Counted from the first letter of the stretch, positions 36,001 to 44,047 are shown. The stretch is DNA of 64,000 nucleotides from DAOQVB01 sp964400865 (GCA_964400865.1 CAYNWG010000001.1:1-64000), one strand, 5' to 3'. Translations and numbers: made by a program. The notes: generated by a model not told the origin, from the letters alone.

Positions 36001-37170
36001 TTAGAGAGCGCCGATACTCATAATGGCGTGGCGTTTCTCTTGTTCCATTTGCAATCCACACTCGGTCAAATACTCATCGACCTGGCTGTCTTCACCTGGA
36101 TTTTGACGGTTAGTCAAAAGCTTGGTGTCACGATTTGTCAGATGGCGGTACGTTAAGGCTTCCATATCAAGTCCTACGGCATAGTTCCCGTATGTGGACC
36201 CGATCAAAAGTGGATGCTTAATGATGTGCAGTGTTCCGTGCGGTGAGTCGTACGTTACGATTCTCAGGCCATATGCTTTAGTCGGATTGACTACTTGCAG
36301 TTTCCCTTTAGCCCAACCGTTGATCATCGAAACGACCGCAGCTGAAGCAAAGAGATACTTTTCGGTATTACCGTGTGCAAAGAGACTTTCAAGCCAAGCG
36401 TCGAATTCTGATTCTGTATCGACGTTAGCAGTGGCATAGGTGGCAATTCTTCCTAGAATTCCATTCGTAAACCGCTTTGGGTGAGTACCTGAAGTGATAA
36501 GACCTTTTTTACCAAAGATAAACGTGCGTTCGATATCGACATAGTGTTCAATACCTTTTTTGCGCCTCTGATAATCAAAGTCGTTTTCCTTGACCCATCC
36601 TTGCGTGTTTTTAGCAGTTTCTGTGATACCTACCGGAGTTCTGAAGATCTGACAGTAGTTGGACACTTCGGCAATGGTTGTAGACTTGATATCTCGCAGG
36701 CCTGCGCCTTCCTCATTGGCATTACCAATGAGCCAAACGTCACCGACCGCAGATGCGGCCGCGCCTGTTGCTCCACCAAGTTCTGCACCTACAGTGACTG
36801 TATCTCCATCGACAATTGCTGTTACCTGGAATATCCATTTCTGCGCGGACACCAAAATGATGTCACCAACCTGAAGGTACTGAGATTGTCCTGTAATGAC
36901 AAGGTTGCCACCGTCTGGGTCAACTGTTCCTGAGCCGGTCAGCTGTCGCTTTCCAAATTCATCTTCAAACCACTTGAACTCTGGATCAGTGCTTTCTTTC
37001 TTTTTCAAAGCTTCACCCTCGCCGGTCGCTGGATCCTTACCAGCGTTAGTGAGTATCGCCATCAATGGATATCGGTTGACATCCAAAAGCGATACAACAT
37101 CCGACACGTCATACTTACGGGTTGCCCCTAAGTTACCTGAACCTCTGATTCCTGTTGCTGATGCTGGCAT
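36001..37170 (-). CDS. Major capsid protein (SU10/DUF5309-like)
   Basis: A 389-residue protein. The opening YDVSDVVSLLDVNRYPLMAIL is the typical start of the SU10-type HK97-fold capsid family, followed by a flexible E-loop region, a domain with GVTETAKN-like text (VGITETAKNTQGWVKEND), and a C-terminal part with HGTLHIIKHPLL. It builds the icosahedral shell. AGGGAGGTG precedes its ATG, and it follows the scaffold gene directly. Confidence 0.85.
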   Translation of the reverse strand: MPASATGIRGSGNLGATRKYDVSDVVSLLDVNRYPLMAILTNAGKDPATGEGEALKKKESTDPEFKWFEDEFGKRQLTGSGTVDPDGGNLVITGQSQYLQVGDIILVSAQKWIFQVTAIVDGDTVTVGAELGGATGAAASAVGDVWLIGNANEEGAGLRDIKSTTIAEVSNYCQIFRTPVGITETAKNTQGWVKENDFDYQRRKKGIEHYVDIERTFIFGKKGLITSGTHPKRFTNGILGRIATYATANVDTESEFDAWLESLFAHGNTEKYLFASAAVVSMINGWAKGKLQVVNPTKAYGLRIVTYDSPHGTLHIIKHPLLIGSTYGNYAVGLDMEALTYRHLTNRDTKLLTNRQNPGEDSQVDEYLTECGLQMEQEKRHAIMSIGAL

Positions 37171-37210
37171 AATATTTTTTCACCTCCCTTCTTATTAATA
37201 ACGCAGGAGG

Positions 37211-38101
37211 TTAGATTCCTAACCCTCCTAAGGGGCTTTTTGACCCGCTTCCGGCGAGGGCTTTCTGGATGCGTTTTGTTTCGGCATCCGAGCCATCGGG
37301 CTGAGTCGGAGCGCCCGCTCCACTCTCAACTTGAGCCTTTGCTTTTTTAAGTCGGCTCTTTTCTTCATCTGATAATTCTTCAGATTCATCTTCGGTATTG
37401 GCATCATCTTTTGCTTTATGCTTGCCGAGAAAAGCATCTACTTGAACACATGCTTCTTTTAAGGAGACTGTAGTGCCTTTGGCACTGGCAGCATCCATGA
37501 TGGTTTGCACCATCTTGCGGTAGTCGGGGTCTTGCAGTGGATGTTCTTTCTTTGCTTCAGCGATTTCTTTTCTGACCGATTCACGAATTTTTTCTTGAAC
37601 ATCAATCGTCTTTTTGACACCCTCATCAATGCGGGAAATAACCCATTTAGCAAAGTCAGAGGGGGTCATCTTCTGGAGTTCTTCTGCAGTTGGGAGATCA
37701 AGTTTTTCTTCGCCGTCTTTAGTCTTTCCGCTTTCAGTCTCATCTTTTTTATCAGGATTCTTACTTTCCAAAGCAGAAATACGGGCTTCCATAGCCTCGT
37801 ATTCTTTGATCACTTCCTCACGACTTTTCCCGTTCCAACGGTCTTTGTTGTCTTTATTTTCATCATTACCTTTATCTTTGGAGTCTTTTTTATCTTTGTC
37901 TTTATTTCCTTTATCATCTTGTTCGTCTTCATCACCTGACTTTGTTTTACTTTTATCGTCATCGTTACTGTTTTCGTCAGATGGCGGAGCATCGTTCTTA
38001 TTTTTCTGGTCATCACCAGAGGACTCCTGCTCGTCGTCTGGTGCATCGAGTAGGGCTCTTAATTCTTCTTGTTCTTTTTGTTTCAATTGTTCTTCGTCCA
38101 T
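37211..38101 (-). CDS. Capsid scaffolding protein
   Basis: A 296-residue, extremely acidic and lysine-rich protein. Residues about 20-95 are almost only D, E, K, N and S; a helical core follows (TAEELQKMTPSDFAKWVISR), and a Gly/Ser-rich tail. This composition and its place just before the capsid gene are typical of scaffold proteins that are removed after prohead assembly. Confidence 0.75.
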   Translation of the reverse strand: MDEEQLKQKEQEELRALLDAPDDEQESSGDDQKNKNDAPPSDENSNDDDKSKTKSGDEDEQDDKGNKDKDKKDSKDKGNDENKDNKDRWNGKSREEVIKEYEAMEARISALESKNPDKKDETESGKTKDGEEKLDLPTAEELQKMTPSDFAKWVISRIDEGVKKTIDVQEKIRESVRKEIAEAKKEHPLQDPDYRKMVQTIMDAASAKGTTVSLKEACVQVDAFLGKHKAKDDANTEDESEELSDEEKSRLKKAKAQVESGAGAPTQPDGSDAETKRIQKALAGSGSKSPLGGLGI

Positions 38102-38105
38102 AGGT

Positions 38106-38360
38106 TTATTCCTTTCTCAGGTTTTGAGCTGTCTCATCTCGTTCTTTAATAACGCTCTCAACCATACTCAAAACTTTCCTATACGCCTTGATCATTTGTT
38201 TATGCTCAAGATCTTCTGCTATCGGACAGTCCAATAAATCCTTGCTTTCAATCTCAAGCTCTTGATCAATAAGGCTTTTGATAATATGCCAGCCCTCGGT
38301 TTGGGTCATTTCCCAAACTGCTCGGCCTTTATCAAGTTTTTGGTCAATATTGTCTGTCAT
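38106..38360 (-). CDS. Small helical phage protein
   Basis: An 84-residue helical protein (AVWEMTQTEGWHIIKSLIDQELE, MIKAYRKVLSMVESVIKERDE). It lies between two other small genes at the start of the head block, each separated by about five bases. No family recognised; such genes often encode head-assembly factors. Confidence 0.6.
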   Translation of the reverse strand: MTDNIDQKLDKGRAVWEMTQTEGWHIIKSLIDQELEIESKDLLDCPIAEDLEHKQMIKAYRKVLSMVESVIKERDETAQNLRKE

Positions 38361-38364
38361 AGTT

Positions 38365-38691
38365 TTATAAATTCGGATTAGCCGGTTCTTCTTCTTTTTC
38401 CGGCTGCTCCTGATCTTCTAACTTCATTTTGTTTTTTTGAGTTAACCCTCCGAGAGGACGGACTTCGTTTTCCTTCATGTCTTGTAGGGTGGCGATCAAA
38501 CTGTCAAGAACTTCCAGGAAAGTTGAGTTGCCTTGGAAGAAAGTGTTGCGGGCTACGGTGAACAATGAATCAACCTTATCCCACATTTGTGCCTCATTTG
38601 GTTGATTGGCGACACTTGCTTCGGGAGCCGGTGTTGCGGGCTTCTTATCTGTCATTGGTACTTTTGGTTGTTTTGGATCCTGATTTTCCAT
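38365..38691 (-). CDS. Small phage protein with disordered ends
   Basis: A 108-residue protein with Pro/Lys-rich ends and a helical centre (AQMWDKVDSLFTVARNTFFQG, LEVLDSLIATLQDMKEN). It is the first gene of the head block and is preceded by a hairpin leader with no visible Shine-Dalgarno sequence. Function unknown. Confidence 0.6.
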   Translation of the reverse strand: MENQDPKQPKVPMTDKKPATPAPEASVANQPNEAQMWDKVDSLFTVARNTFFQGNSTFLEVLDSLIATLQDMKENEVRPLGGLTQKNKMKLEDQEQPEKEEEPANPNL

Positions 38692-38713
38692 ATTGTTTCT
38701 TTGCTAACAAAAA

Positions 38714-38786
38714 GAGGCTGCAACTTCTAAACACACGCATAGTTGGCGTATATTCAAAAGTCACAGCCCCGATTGTTTCGTTAGGC
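38714..38786 (-). promoter_or_regulatory. Leader/attenuator before the head operon
   Basis: Read on the minus strand: a conserved box (38786-38771), then a 13-bp stem with G-U pairs (38770-38758 with 38726-38714), then TTTTTGTT, then the ATG about 17 bases later. The 5' box contains GCC and CGA that can pair with TCG and the GGGGC of the terminator stem, so the two folds exclude each other. The same leader occurs before the portal gene. Confidence 0.6.
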
Positions 38787-38874
38787 CTTACTTCCTAATA
38801 GCTATAGTCTAGTGAAGAAGAAAATAGTTCGCAATAAAGTTTCTGACAACTTGTGGTGATTTGGGAGGACTTAT

Positions 38875-39249
38875 TCAAGATTGAACTTTAGATGATAGTT
38901 CGCGATGCATGTACAGCCTTCGCTCACTACTAGGGGAGACCATCTGCACAAAGGGCAGACAGCTCGAATGGTTTAGGAATTCGTCCAGGGCTTTTCTGGC
39001 TTCTTCTACGTCACTCCAATAGCTGATACTAATCCAGTTTTTATCAGACTTTAATATTTCACACCTGATGAATCCTTTTTGCTTCCTGAAAAAGCTATAT
39101 TGCGCTTTTTTTACTGCTTTGAGTAAAGCCCCATCGCTTATGCCTTCAATCGGACTAAATTCATAGAACTCTATTGCCGCATTTTTCTTCATCTCAAGGC
39201 TAATTGTAGCATAAATGCTAGTTATCGTCTGTAGAGTTATAGACTGCAT
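38875..39249 (-). CDS. ABM/Dabb-like small ferredoxin-fold protein
   Basis: The core (AIEFYEFSPIEGISDGALLK, FFRKQKGFIRCEIL, WISISYWSDVEEARKA) has the alternating pattern of the antibiotic-biosynthesis-monooxygenase-like dimeric alpha/beta barrel. This fold occurs in heme-degrading or small-molecule enzymes, but the role is unknown. The start at 39249 has GGGTAG ahead; an internal ATG at 39192 begins right at the fold and is equally plausible. It diverges from the XRE gene over an inverted repeat. Confidence 0.6.
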   Translation of the reverse strand: MQSITLQTITSIYATISLEMKKNAAIEFYEFSPIEGISDGALLKAVKKAQYSFFRKQKGFIRCEILKSDKNWISISYWSDVEEARKALDEFLNHSSCLPFVQMVSPSSERRLYMHRELSSKVQS

Positions 39250-39254
39250 AAATC

Positions 39255-39273
39255 TACCCTTTACTTAAGGGTA
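39255..39273. promoter_or_regulatory. Inverted repeat, candidate operator
   Basis: TACCCTT and AAGGGTA form a perfect 7-bp inverted repeat with a five-base centre, exactly between two divergent starts. The XRE protein encoded at 39275 is the obvious candidate to bind it. Confidence 0.5.
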
Positions 39274-39274
39274 T

Positions 39275-39490
39275 ATGCCAAAATTAAATGTTAGAAAAAA
39301 ATTCGGCAGGCGGCTGAGGGAGATAAGAAGAGCCACCAGTTTGTCCCAGGAAGAGTTGGGCTTTAAAGCCAACATCCATAGGACATATATTGGTGCGGTT
39401 GAAAGGGGGGAACAAAATGTTTCCCTAGACAATATTTATAAGCTTGCAAAAGCTTTAAAAGTCGAAATGAAGGAGCTCTTCAGCTTTTAG
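39275..39490 (+). CDS. XRE-family transcription regulator
   Basis: A 71-residue protein made almost only of an XRE/Cro helix-turn-helix: FGRRLREIRRATSLSQEELG, IHRTYIGAVERGEQNVS, LDNIYKLAKALKVE. The size matches controller (C) proteins and phage Cro-like repressors. It likely represses itself and the divergent gene through the adjacent inverted repeat. Its stop overlaps the reverse-transcriptase stop by three bases. Confidence 0.85.
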   Translation: MPKLNVRKKFGRRLREIRRATSLSQEELGFKANIHRTYIGAVERGEQNVSLDNIYKLAKALKVEMKELFSF

Positions 39491-40524
39491 CTTGTCTGTA
39501 GGAACAGTATTTGGTTCTTCACTTCTTGAGATAGTTTATGGCTATTGCAGTGAGACAAATATCCAAGATATGACTGAAGTGCTTGATTTAAACTCTCTGG
39601 AGAAGCTTTGCCTTCATTAATTTTCTGAGCTTTTTCTGTTAACTTTCTAAAAATCCGCTTCTTGGTTTTAGTTCTAGGTAAAATAAATTTAGGAAAGATT
39701 ACATATCCTAAAAAATCTATTCCCAGATAGTAATCTCTAATCTCAATTTTGTTGGGATGGAGTGTGAGCTTCAGTTCTTCTTTAAGAAATTGCCCTACCA
39801 ATGACAAAATGTCCCGTAGATACTCTTGGTTATTTGACATGATGACAAAGTCATCGGCATAACGTATGTAATACTTTGCTCTTAGGTTGTGTTTAATGTA
39901 CTGATCTAAGGGATCCATGTAGATGTTTGCGAAAAGTTGTGACGTAAGATTTCCTATGGGCATTCCCCTAGAATCCGTTTCTGTCTTAAAGCTTGTAATT
40001 ATTTCATCAAGAAGGTTTAAAAAATCCTTATCATGAATTTTCTTTTCCAGAAGACTTAGTAAAACTACATGGTCAACATTGGCAAAGAACTTTTTAATGT
40101 CGCATTTGAGAACAAATAATTTAGAAGTATTGTTTCTGCTCGCCTTGCGAGAAAGCTTCACAAATGCTTGAACAGCTTTATGAGTACCTTTTCCTTTTCG
40201 ACATGAATAGGAATGGGCGTAAAAAGTTGGATCAAATATCTCTTCTAAAGTTTTGCTTACCAAATGATGTACAACTCTATCTTGAACACAGGCTTTATGT
40301 ATATGTCGCATTTTGGGGTCACGAACATAAAATTCCTGGTAATTTCCGTGCCGGTAAGTTTTATCTTTGAGCTTTTGATACAAACTAAAAATATTGTCTT
40401 CCAGGGATCTCTCAAAAATTCCTACATCAACTTTATGCTTTTTACCTTTTAGAAATTCTTCCCATGCCTGAAACATGTTTTCAAGTGCTATAATTTCATA
40501 ATAACTACTATGCCAGATTCTCAT
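39487..40524 (-). CDS. DGR reverse transcriptase
   Basis: A 345-residue reverse transcriptase. Motifs in order: CVQDRVVHHLVSK and FYAHSYSCRKGKGTHKAV (motifs 1-2), LKCDIKKFFANVDH (motif 3 with a metal Asp), GMPIGNLTSQLFANIYMDPLD (motif 4, the form typical of diversity-generating retroelements), YIRYADDFVIM (catalytic YADD), and FLGYVI (motif 7). It copies the TR RNA with adenine-directed errors and feeds the cDNA into the VR. No integrase or endonuclease domain is present. The start overlaps the divergent Avd gene by 15 bp. Confidence 0.93.
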   Translation of the reverse strand: MRIWHSSYYEIIALENMFQAWEEFLKGKKHKVDVGIFERSLEDNIFSLYQKLKDKTYRHGNYQEFYVRDPKMRHIHKACVQDRVVHHLVSKTLEEIFDPTFYAHSYSCRKGKGTHKAVQAFVKLSRKASRNNTSKLFVLKCDIKKFFANVDHVVLLSLLEKKIHDKDFLNLLDEIITSFKTETDSRGMPIGNLTSQLFANIYMDPLDQYIKHNLRAKYYIRYADDFVIMSNNQEYLRDILSLVGQFLKEELKLTLHPNKIEIRDYYLGIDFLGYVIFPKFILPRTKTKKRIFRKLTEKAQKINEGKASPESLNQALQSYLGYLSHCNSHKLSQEVKNQILFLQTS

Positions 40525-40896
40525 ACTGATTTTGAACCAGGCAGATTAAATTTGGACATACCAGTCTTTCAAAGAACGTACGAACTTTATAAAAGTTTTT
40601 ATCAGTTGGTTGCTCATTTTCCTAAAAAAGATAGATATGCAATTGGGCAAAGAATTGAAAATGGCATTTTAGGTTTGATTGAAGACATAATTACTGCCAG
40701 CCAGTTATCTAAATCGGAAAAGGTACCCACCTTGCAGGGGGCTAGTATAAAGTTAGATGTATTAAAAGTTCTCATACGTTGTTGTAAAGATTTAAAGATT
40801 ATTGATAATAAAAACTACCTTCTTCTTGAGTCCCAACTTCAAGAGATAGGTAAGATGCTGGGTGGTTGGATCAAAGCATCTACCTATCGAACTTGA
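40510..40896 (+). CDS. avd: DGR accessory variability determinant (Avd), four-helix bundle
   Basis: A 128-residue helical protein: IPVFQRTYELYKSFYQLV, FPKKDRYAIGQRIENGIL and VLIRCCKDLKIIDNKNYLLL form the four-helix-bundle pattern of Avd. Avd binds the reverse transcriptase and TR RNA and is needed for cDNA synthesis in known DGRs. It is on the strand opposite to RT, TR and target, so the TR-RT transcript is antisense to it. A TATAAT lies 15 bases ahead, inside the RT gene. Confidence 0.85.
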   Translation: MPDSHTDFEPGRLNLDIPVFQRTYELYKSFYQLVAHFPKKDRYAIGQRIENGILGLIEDIITASQLSKSEKVPTLQGASIKLDVLKVLIRCCKDLKIIDNKNYLLLESQLQEIGKMLGGWIKASTYRT

Positions 40897-40922
40897 ACCT
40901 TTCCAGACGAATCTGGCAGGTT
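40896..40922. terminator. Hairpin after Avd, before the TR
   Basis: Nested stems AACCT/AGGTT and CCAGA/TCTGG around a CGAA loop directly follow the Avd stop and are followed by TTTTCCT on the plus strand. It fits an Avd terminator; on the other strand it would be a fold in the DGR RNA just downstream of the TR. Confidence 0.55.
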
Positions 40923-40943
40923 TTCCTAATAATTAGAGATAAG

Positions 40944-41068
40944 ACTACCGCGAGGCGAAAACCCAAGTTGTCGTTGGAGTTCTCGGGATCGTTCCAATTG
41001 GCGTTCGCGGCACCGCCATTGTCGGAGTTGCCAACAATGACGCGGTTAGGATCGCCATCATCACGTTT
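40944..41068 (-). repeat. DGR template repeat (TR)
   Basis: This 125-bp non-coding repeat aligns without gaps to 41542-41666 at an offset of 598 bp. Differences cluster at adenines of the minus strand (19 of 20), the DGR signature. Its last 27 bases (40944-40970) are identical to the VR and would contain the initiation-of-mutagenic-homing site. The translated TR is full of AAC/GAT-type codons (DDGDPNRV, NANWNDP, NSNDN). Confidence 0.93.
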
Positions 41069-41378
41069 CGCATTGCCTGCTTTCTTTCCAGGGTTAAGAT
41101 TTTAGTCTGCCCCTTTTTGCCACCGATAGCTTTTGATTCGTACCAGTGTTTTGATTATTACCCAAGATCGTCTTTATTTACTAAAGACTCTCTCCTGTAT
41201 TTTAAGTGGCTTAGGTATTAATCCTAAGACCTTCAAAAGCAAGCAAGTAGTTTTATCCCTTCTTTATAAGCACTCTCCCCACAGCCGTAACCATGAGAAC
41301 TCTGGCTTAGCTCTTAAAGAAGAGCGATTCTGTGAAATACAGGCATGCCCGTATTTGCATTAACACAATCTATAGTGA
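41069..41378 (-). ncRNA. Structured leader of the DGR (TR) RNA
   Basis: Between the candidate promoter and the TR there is no convincing gene, but four inverted repeats occur: 41335-41356 (22-base near-palindrome), 41310-41325 (GCTCTT/AAGAGC), 41210-41228 (CTTAGG/CCTAAG) and 41170-41188 (GTCTTTA/TAAAGAC). A transcript from the promoter would fold here and then enter the TR. I infer it is the 5' part of the DGR RNA; the exact ends are unknown. Confidence 0.55.
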
Positions 41379-41408
41379 AGTATAAATAAGAGAAGTAAGA
41401 AAAATCAA
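41379..41408 (-). promoter_or_regulatory. Candidate promoter of the DGR RNA
   Basis: On the minus strand TTGATT (41408-41403) and TATACT (41384-41379) are separated by 18 bp and point towards the TR and the reverse transcriptase. Confidence 0.5.
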
Positions 41409-41465
41409 GGGTAAATGCTATTTATAGTCATCAGAGGTTGAAGACAATAAAAAATTTTTGCGGTC

Positions 41466-41482
41466 GACCCGCTTCGCGGGTC
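41466..41482 (-). terminator. GCGAAGC hairpin downstream of the variable gene
   Basis: A perfect 7-bp stem (GACCCGC/GCGGGTC) closes a GAA loop on the minus strand, 47 bases after the target gene's stop, followed by an A/T tract (AAAAATTTTTT) after a few bases. It may be the gene's terminator. It may instead be the post-VR cruciform that other DGRs need for retrohoming; its core GCGAAGC is a known exceptionally stable DNA mini-hairpin. Confidence 0.6.
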
Positions 41483-41528
41483 AAGGGACCAAGTAACAAG
41501 AATCCAAAAGAACCAAGAATTCAAGAGG

Positions 41529-43633
41529 TCAAGAACCAAGAACTACCGCGAGGCGAAAACCCAAGTTGACGAAGGAGTACCCGGGATCGAACCAATAGGC
41601 GGACGCGGCACCGCCATTGACGGAGTTGCCAACACGGACGCGGTGAGGAGCGCCAGCAGCACGAGCTTCTGTATTTGTCCATTCATAAGTGTTGGTAGTA
41701 CCCCAACCCTCACGATTCGCAAGTAAGTTCCATTCGACCGCCTCTAACATTCGAACGTTTGTAGATGCTGGTAAACCTGCTTGAGTAAGCAACTCTCTTT
41801 TGTGATCTCGAATAGTTTTGTCAGCGTCGTTCCATGATACGTTGAAGCGATCGTCTAAGCCCAACGTTTCCCCAACAGGAGTTTTAGCATATTGGTCACC
41901 ATATGCTGGCTTTGGCATTGTTTCTACAGCTATCCAAGTTCCTTGGAGCTTTGGAAAGTCCATTTTGTCGTCCTTTGCCAAATCCCAGAACCATTCTTCT
42001 AGGTTTCTAGTTACACCATGATCTTCTCGTTGCTCGTCCGATAGAGTTTCATACCTACGCCAGTTGGGGTAGCGACGCTGAATCTCATCCAAGAAACCTT
42101 CCGGACCTTTGCGCTTTAGTTCATCAAGTGTGCCTAAGTCCAATTTAGGAATATAGCGCAATTCAAAACCTAAGCGTTCCAAGTTCCTCTGAACTTCAGG
42201 CGTTACAACATCAGGAACTGGAGGAACTTCAACGTTTGCTCCCAACACCTCTCTCCACGCATTTTGTTCTGGAATGGCTGTCTCAGGTGTGGGACGTTGT
42301 CTTTCTGGAACGGCTGTTGAATTACGATCAACCCCTCGTCTTTGACTGGTGTTTTGAGGAGCTATATATTCGACATGCTGGATCAACTCATCAAGTTTTG
42401 CCTTNNNNNNNNNNNNNNNNNNNNNNNNNNNNNNNNNNNNNNNNNNNNNNNNNNNNNNNNNNNNNNNNNNNNNNNNNNNNNNNNNNNNNNNNNNNNNNNN
42501 NNNNTGTTTTGAGGAGCTATATATTCGACATGCTGGATCAACTCATCAAGTTTTGCCTTATCAACTTCGGAATCAAGTTTGTTGGAGTAGTAATAGCGCA
42601 ATGCAGATTGGAAGGTTTCATTAATATCGCCGTTATAAAACCTTAAAATGAAATCACGAACGCGTCTTGGTTCCATTCTATCGTCATAAGTGAATGGTTG
42701 TGGTTGATCTGCAGCTACTTTGCGACCCTTAACTAGTTCCTTGGCAGCTTTGTGAAATTCTTTATATCTGCCAAGAATAGAATCAATACCTGGAATTTCC
42801 TGTAGTTGCTCAGGGAGTATGGCATATTCTTGAGATACCAGATAAGCATCTGGTGAAACTTCTTCATCTTGAGATGCAAGCGTAAAAAGAGCATCGGTTG
42901 AGTATGAGAATGTGTCATCTGGAAGGTCGGTAGGGGCCTTGAGATAGACCCAGCGCCTCAACTGTGCCGGATCTAGTGGTTCACGACCAAAGTATCCCTT
43001 TCCTGGTGGATTCATAAGGGCGATCACTTTGGTCATCTCCTTACTTACAGGAATTGTTTCAGAAGCATCCTCAGAGAGTACAACCGATTCACCGCGATTA
43101 ACGGCATCAAGAACTTCATGTAGTCTAATGACAATATTTGGAGCAGCAGAGTTAAATTCATCTAAAATGATGACTTTTATTTTCCCTTCTTCTTGGCGTA
43201 AGCCTGAAGTAACTTTTCCATCAGCAAAGACATATTCAGGGTCTTCTGGTCCACGCTTGTCAGGATTGGGAATATATCGACCCATGAGATCTTCAACATC
43301 TGTCGCGCCGTTTAAGTTTGCATAGTGGACTTCCCAGCCAAGATCTGCAGCCATTTTTCGAACTGTCGTAGTTTTCCCAATACTTGTGCCGCCCTCAATA
43401 AGAACAGGGTCACCTTGGAGAAAGCTAACTGCAATATCTTTTTGTAATCCCAAAGAAAACTTATCATTAATGTAGTCAGCATACTGTTCTCGACGAGGGA
43501 CAAAACGACCTTCTGGATTTTGAGCTTTAGGCAAACGAACTCCGAGATAAGCAACAGTATCTTGACTTTCTTCAACAGGAAATTCTGGTGGTGGAGTGAA
43601 TTGATGTCTTTCCATAGATGATTCGTCTGGCAT
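41529..43633 (-). CDS. MoxR-type AAA+ ATPase with C-terminal DGR variable domain (gene crosses a gap)
   Basis: The gene is interrupted only by the 100-N run. Removing the Ns and one copy of the flanking 55-bp duplicate leaves 1,950 bp, one frame of 649 residues. Residues 1-364: AAA+ of MoxR type with Walker A GGTSIGKT (81-88), Walker B VIILDEF (about 154-160), sensor Asn in ALMNPPG and arginine finger QLRRW. A linker follows to about 440. The C-terminus (WNLLANREGWG, then the VR, ending NLGFRLAVVLGS) is the C-type-lectin/FGE-like fold used by DGR targets. MoxR ATPases remodel partners through VWA proteins, and such a protein is encoded two genes upstream. Confidence 0.85.
41542..41666 (-). 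repeat. DGR variable repeat (VR)
   Basis: It is the 3' end of the ATPase gene, encoding about the last 45 residues. Compared with the TR, about twelve codons differ (for example D to A, N to Y, N to F, I to R), almost all at template adenines, while the invariant scaffold (GNS, NGGAA, GFRLAV) is kept. The changed residues would form the ligand-binding face of the lectin-like fold. Confidence 0.93.
42350..42559. other. Scaffold gap with duplicated 55-bp flanks
   Basis: One hundred Ns (42405-42504) are bordered by two identical 55-bp sequences (42350-42404 and 42505-42559). This is what an assembler leaves when two contigs that overlap by a k-mer of 55 are joined with Ns. The true sequence probably has the 55 bp once and no gap. 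Confidence 0.85.
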
Positions 43634-43639
43634 AGTTTT

Positions 43640-44047
43640 TTAGTTTTGGTAAGTTATACCTACTTGCTCAAGAAGCATAAAACCAGCTTCCTGTGCTTTT
43701 TTAAGGGTATCTTTCGTTAGTAAGAACATCACTGCAACGTCTTTATAGCTAGGGGTTACTGTCTGAGATTTGAGGTTAAACTTATCGTAGATTTCAACCT
43801 GACCAGTGGGGTACTGCACTGCGAAGTCATACATGTCTTTGGACAAACTTTCTTTTGCAATAAAAAAAGATTTTGAAGGTTGAGTGATTTGTTTAAACAG
43901 ATCAGATGTGTCTACCGCTTGTCTGAACTTATGTTCTTCAAGCTTGCTTGCTAGTTGGGCAAGCTCAGTCTCATCCTTAGCGATAGCCAGAGACACCTCT
44001 TTTTGTGAGTTTACGAATTTTAAGAAATCATCAAAAGTGTTTGTCAT
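43640..44047 (-). CDS. Unrecognised protein between VWA and MoxR genes
   Basis: A 135-residue protein: helical N-terminal half (LDETELAQLASKLEEHKF-like region) and a beta/alpha C-terminal half (QVEIYDKFNLKSQTVTPSYK, VAVMFLLTKDTLKKAQ). No motif is recognised. It lies seven bases before the ATPase start and is in one operon with the VWA protein, so it is likely a partner or adaptor of the system. Confidence 0.65.
   Translation of the reverse strand: MTNTFDDFLKFVNSQKEVSLAIAKDETELAQLASKLEEHKFRQAVDTSDLFKQITQPSKSFFIAKESLSKDMYDFAVQYPTGQVEIYDKFNLKSQTVTPSYKDVAVMFLLTKDTLKKAQEAGFMLLEQVGITYQN

Noticed and set aside
37505..38237. Long plus-strand frames opposite the scaffold gene
   Set aside because: They come from the low-complexity acidic/lysine codons on the other strand and encode Phe/Ser-rich nonsense.
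40866..41105. A plus-strand frame of 79 codons across the TR
   Set aside because: It is the antisense of the template repeat; the meaningful reading is the minus-strand TR.
41133..41363. A 76-codon plus-strand open frame between TR and VR
   Set aside because: It lies in the hairpin-rich leader opposite to the TR transcript, has no ribosome site and no protein-like pattern; better explained as non-coding.
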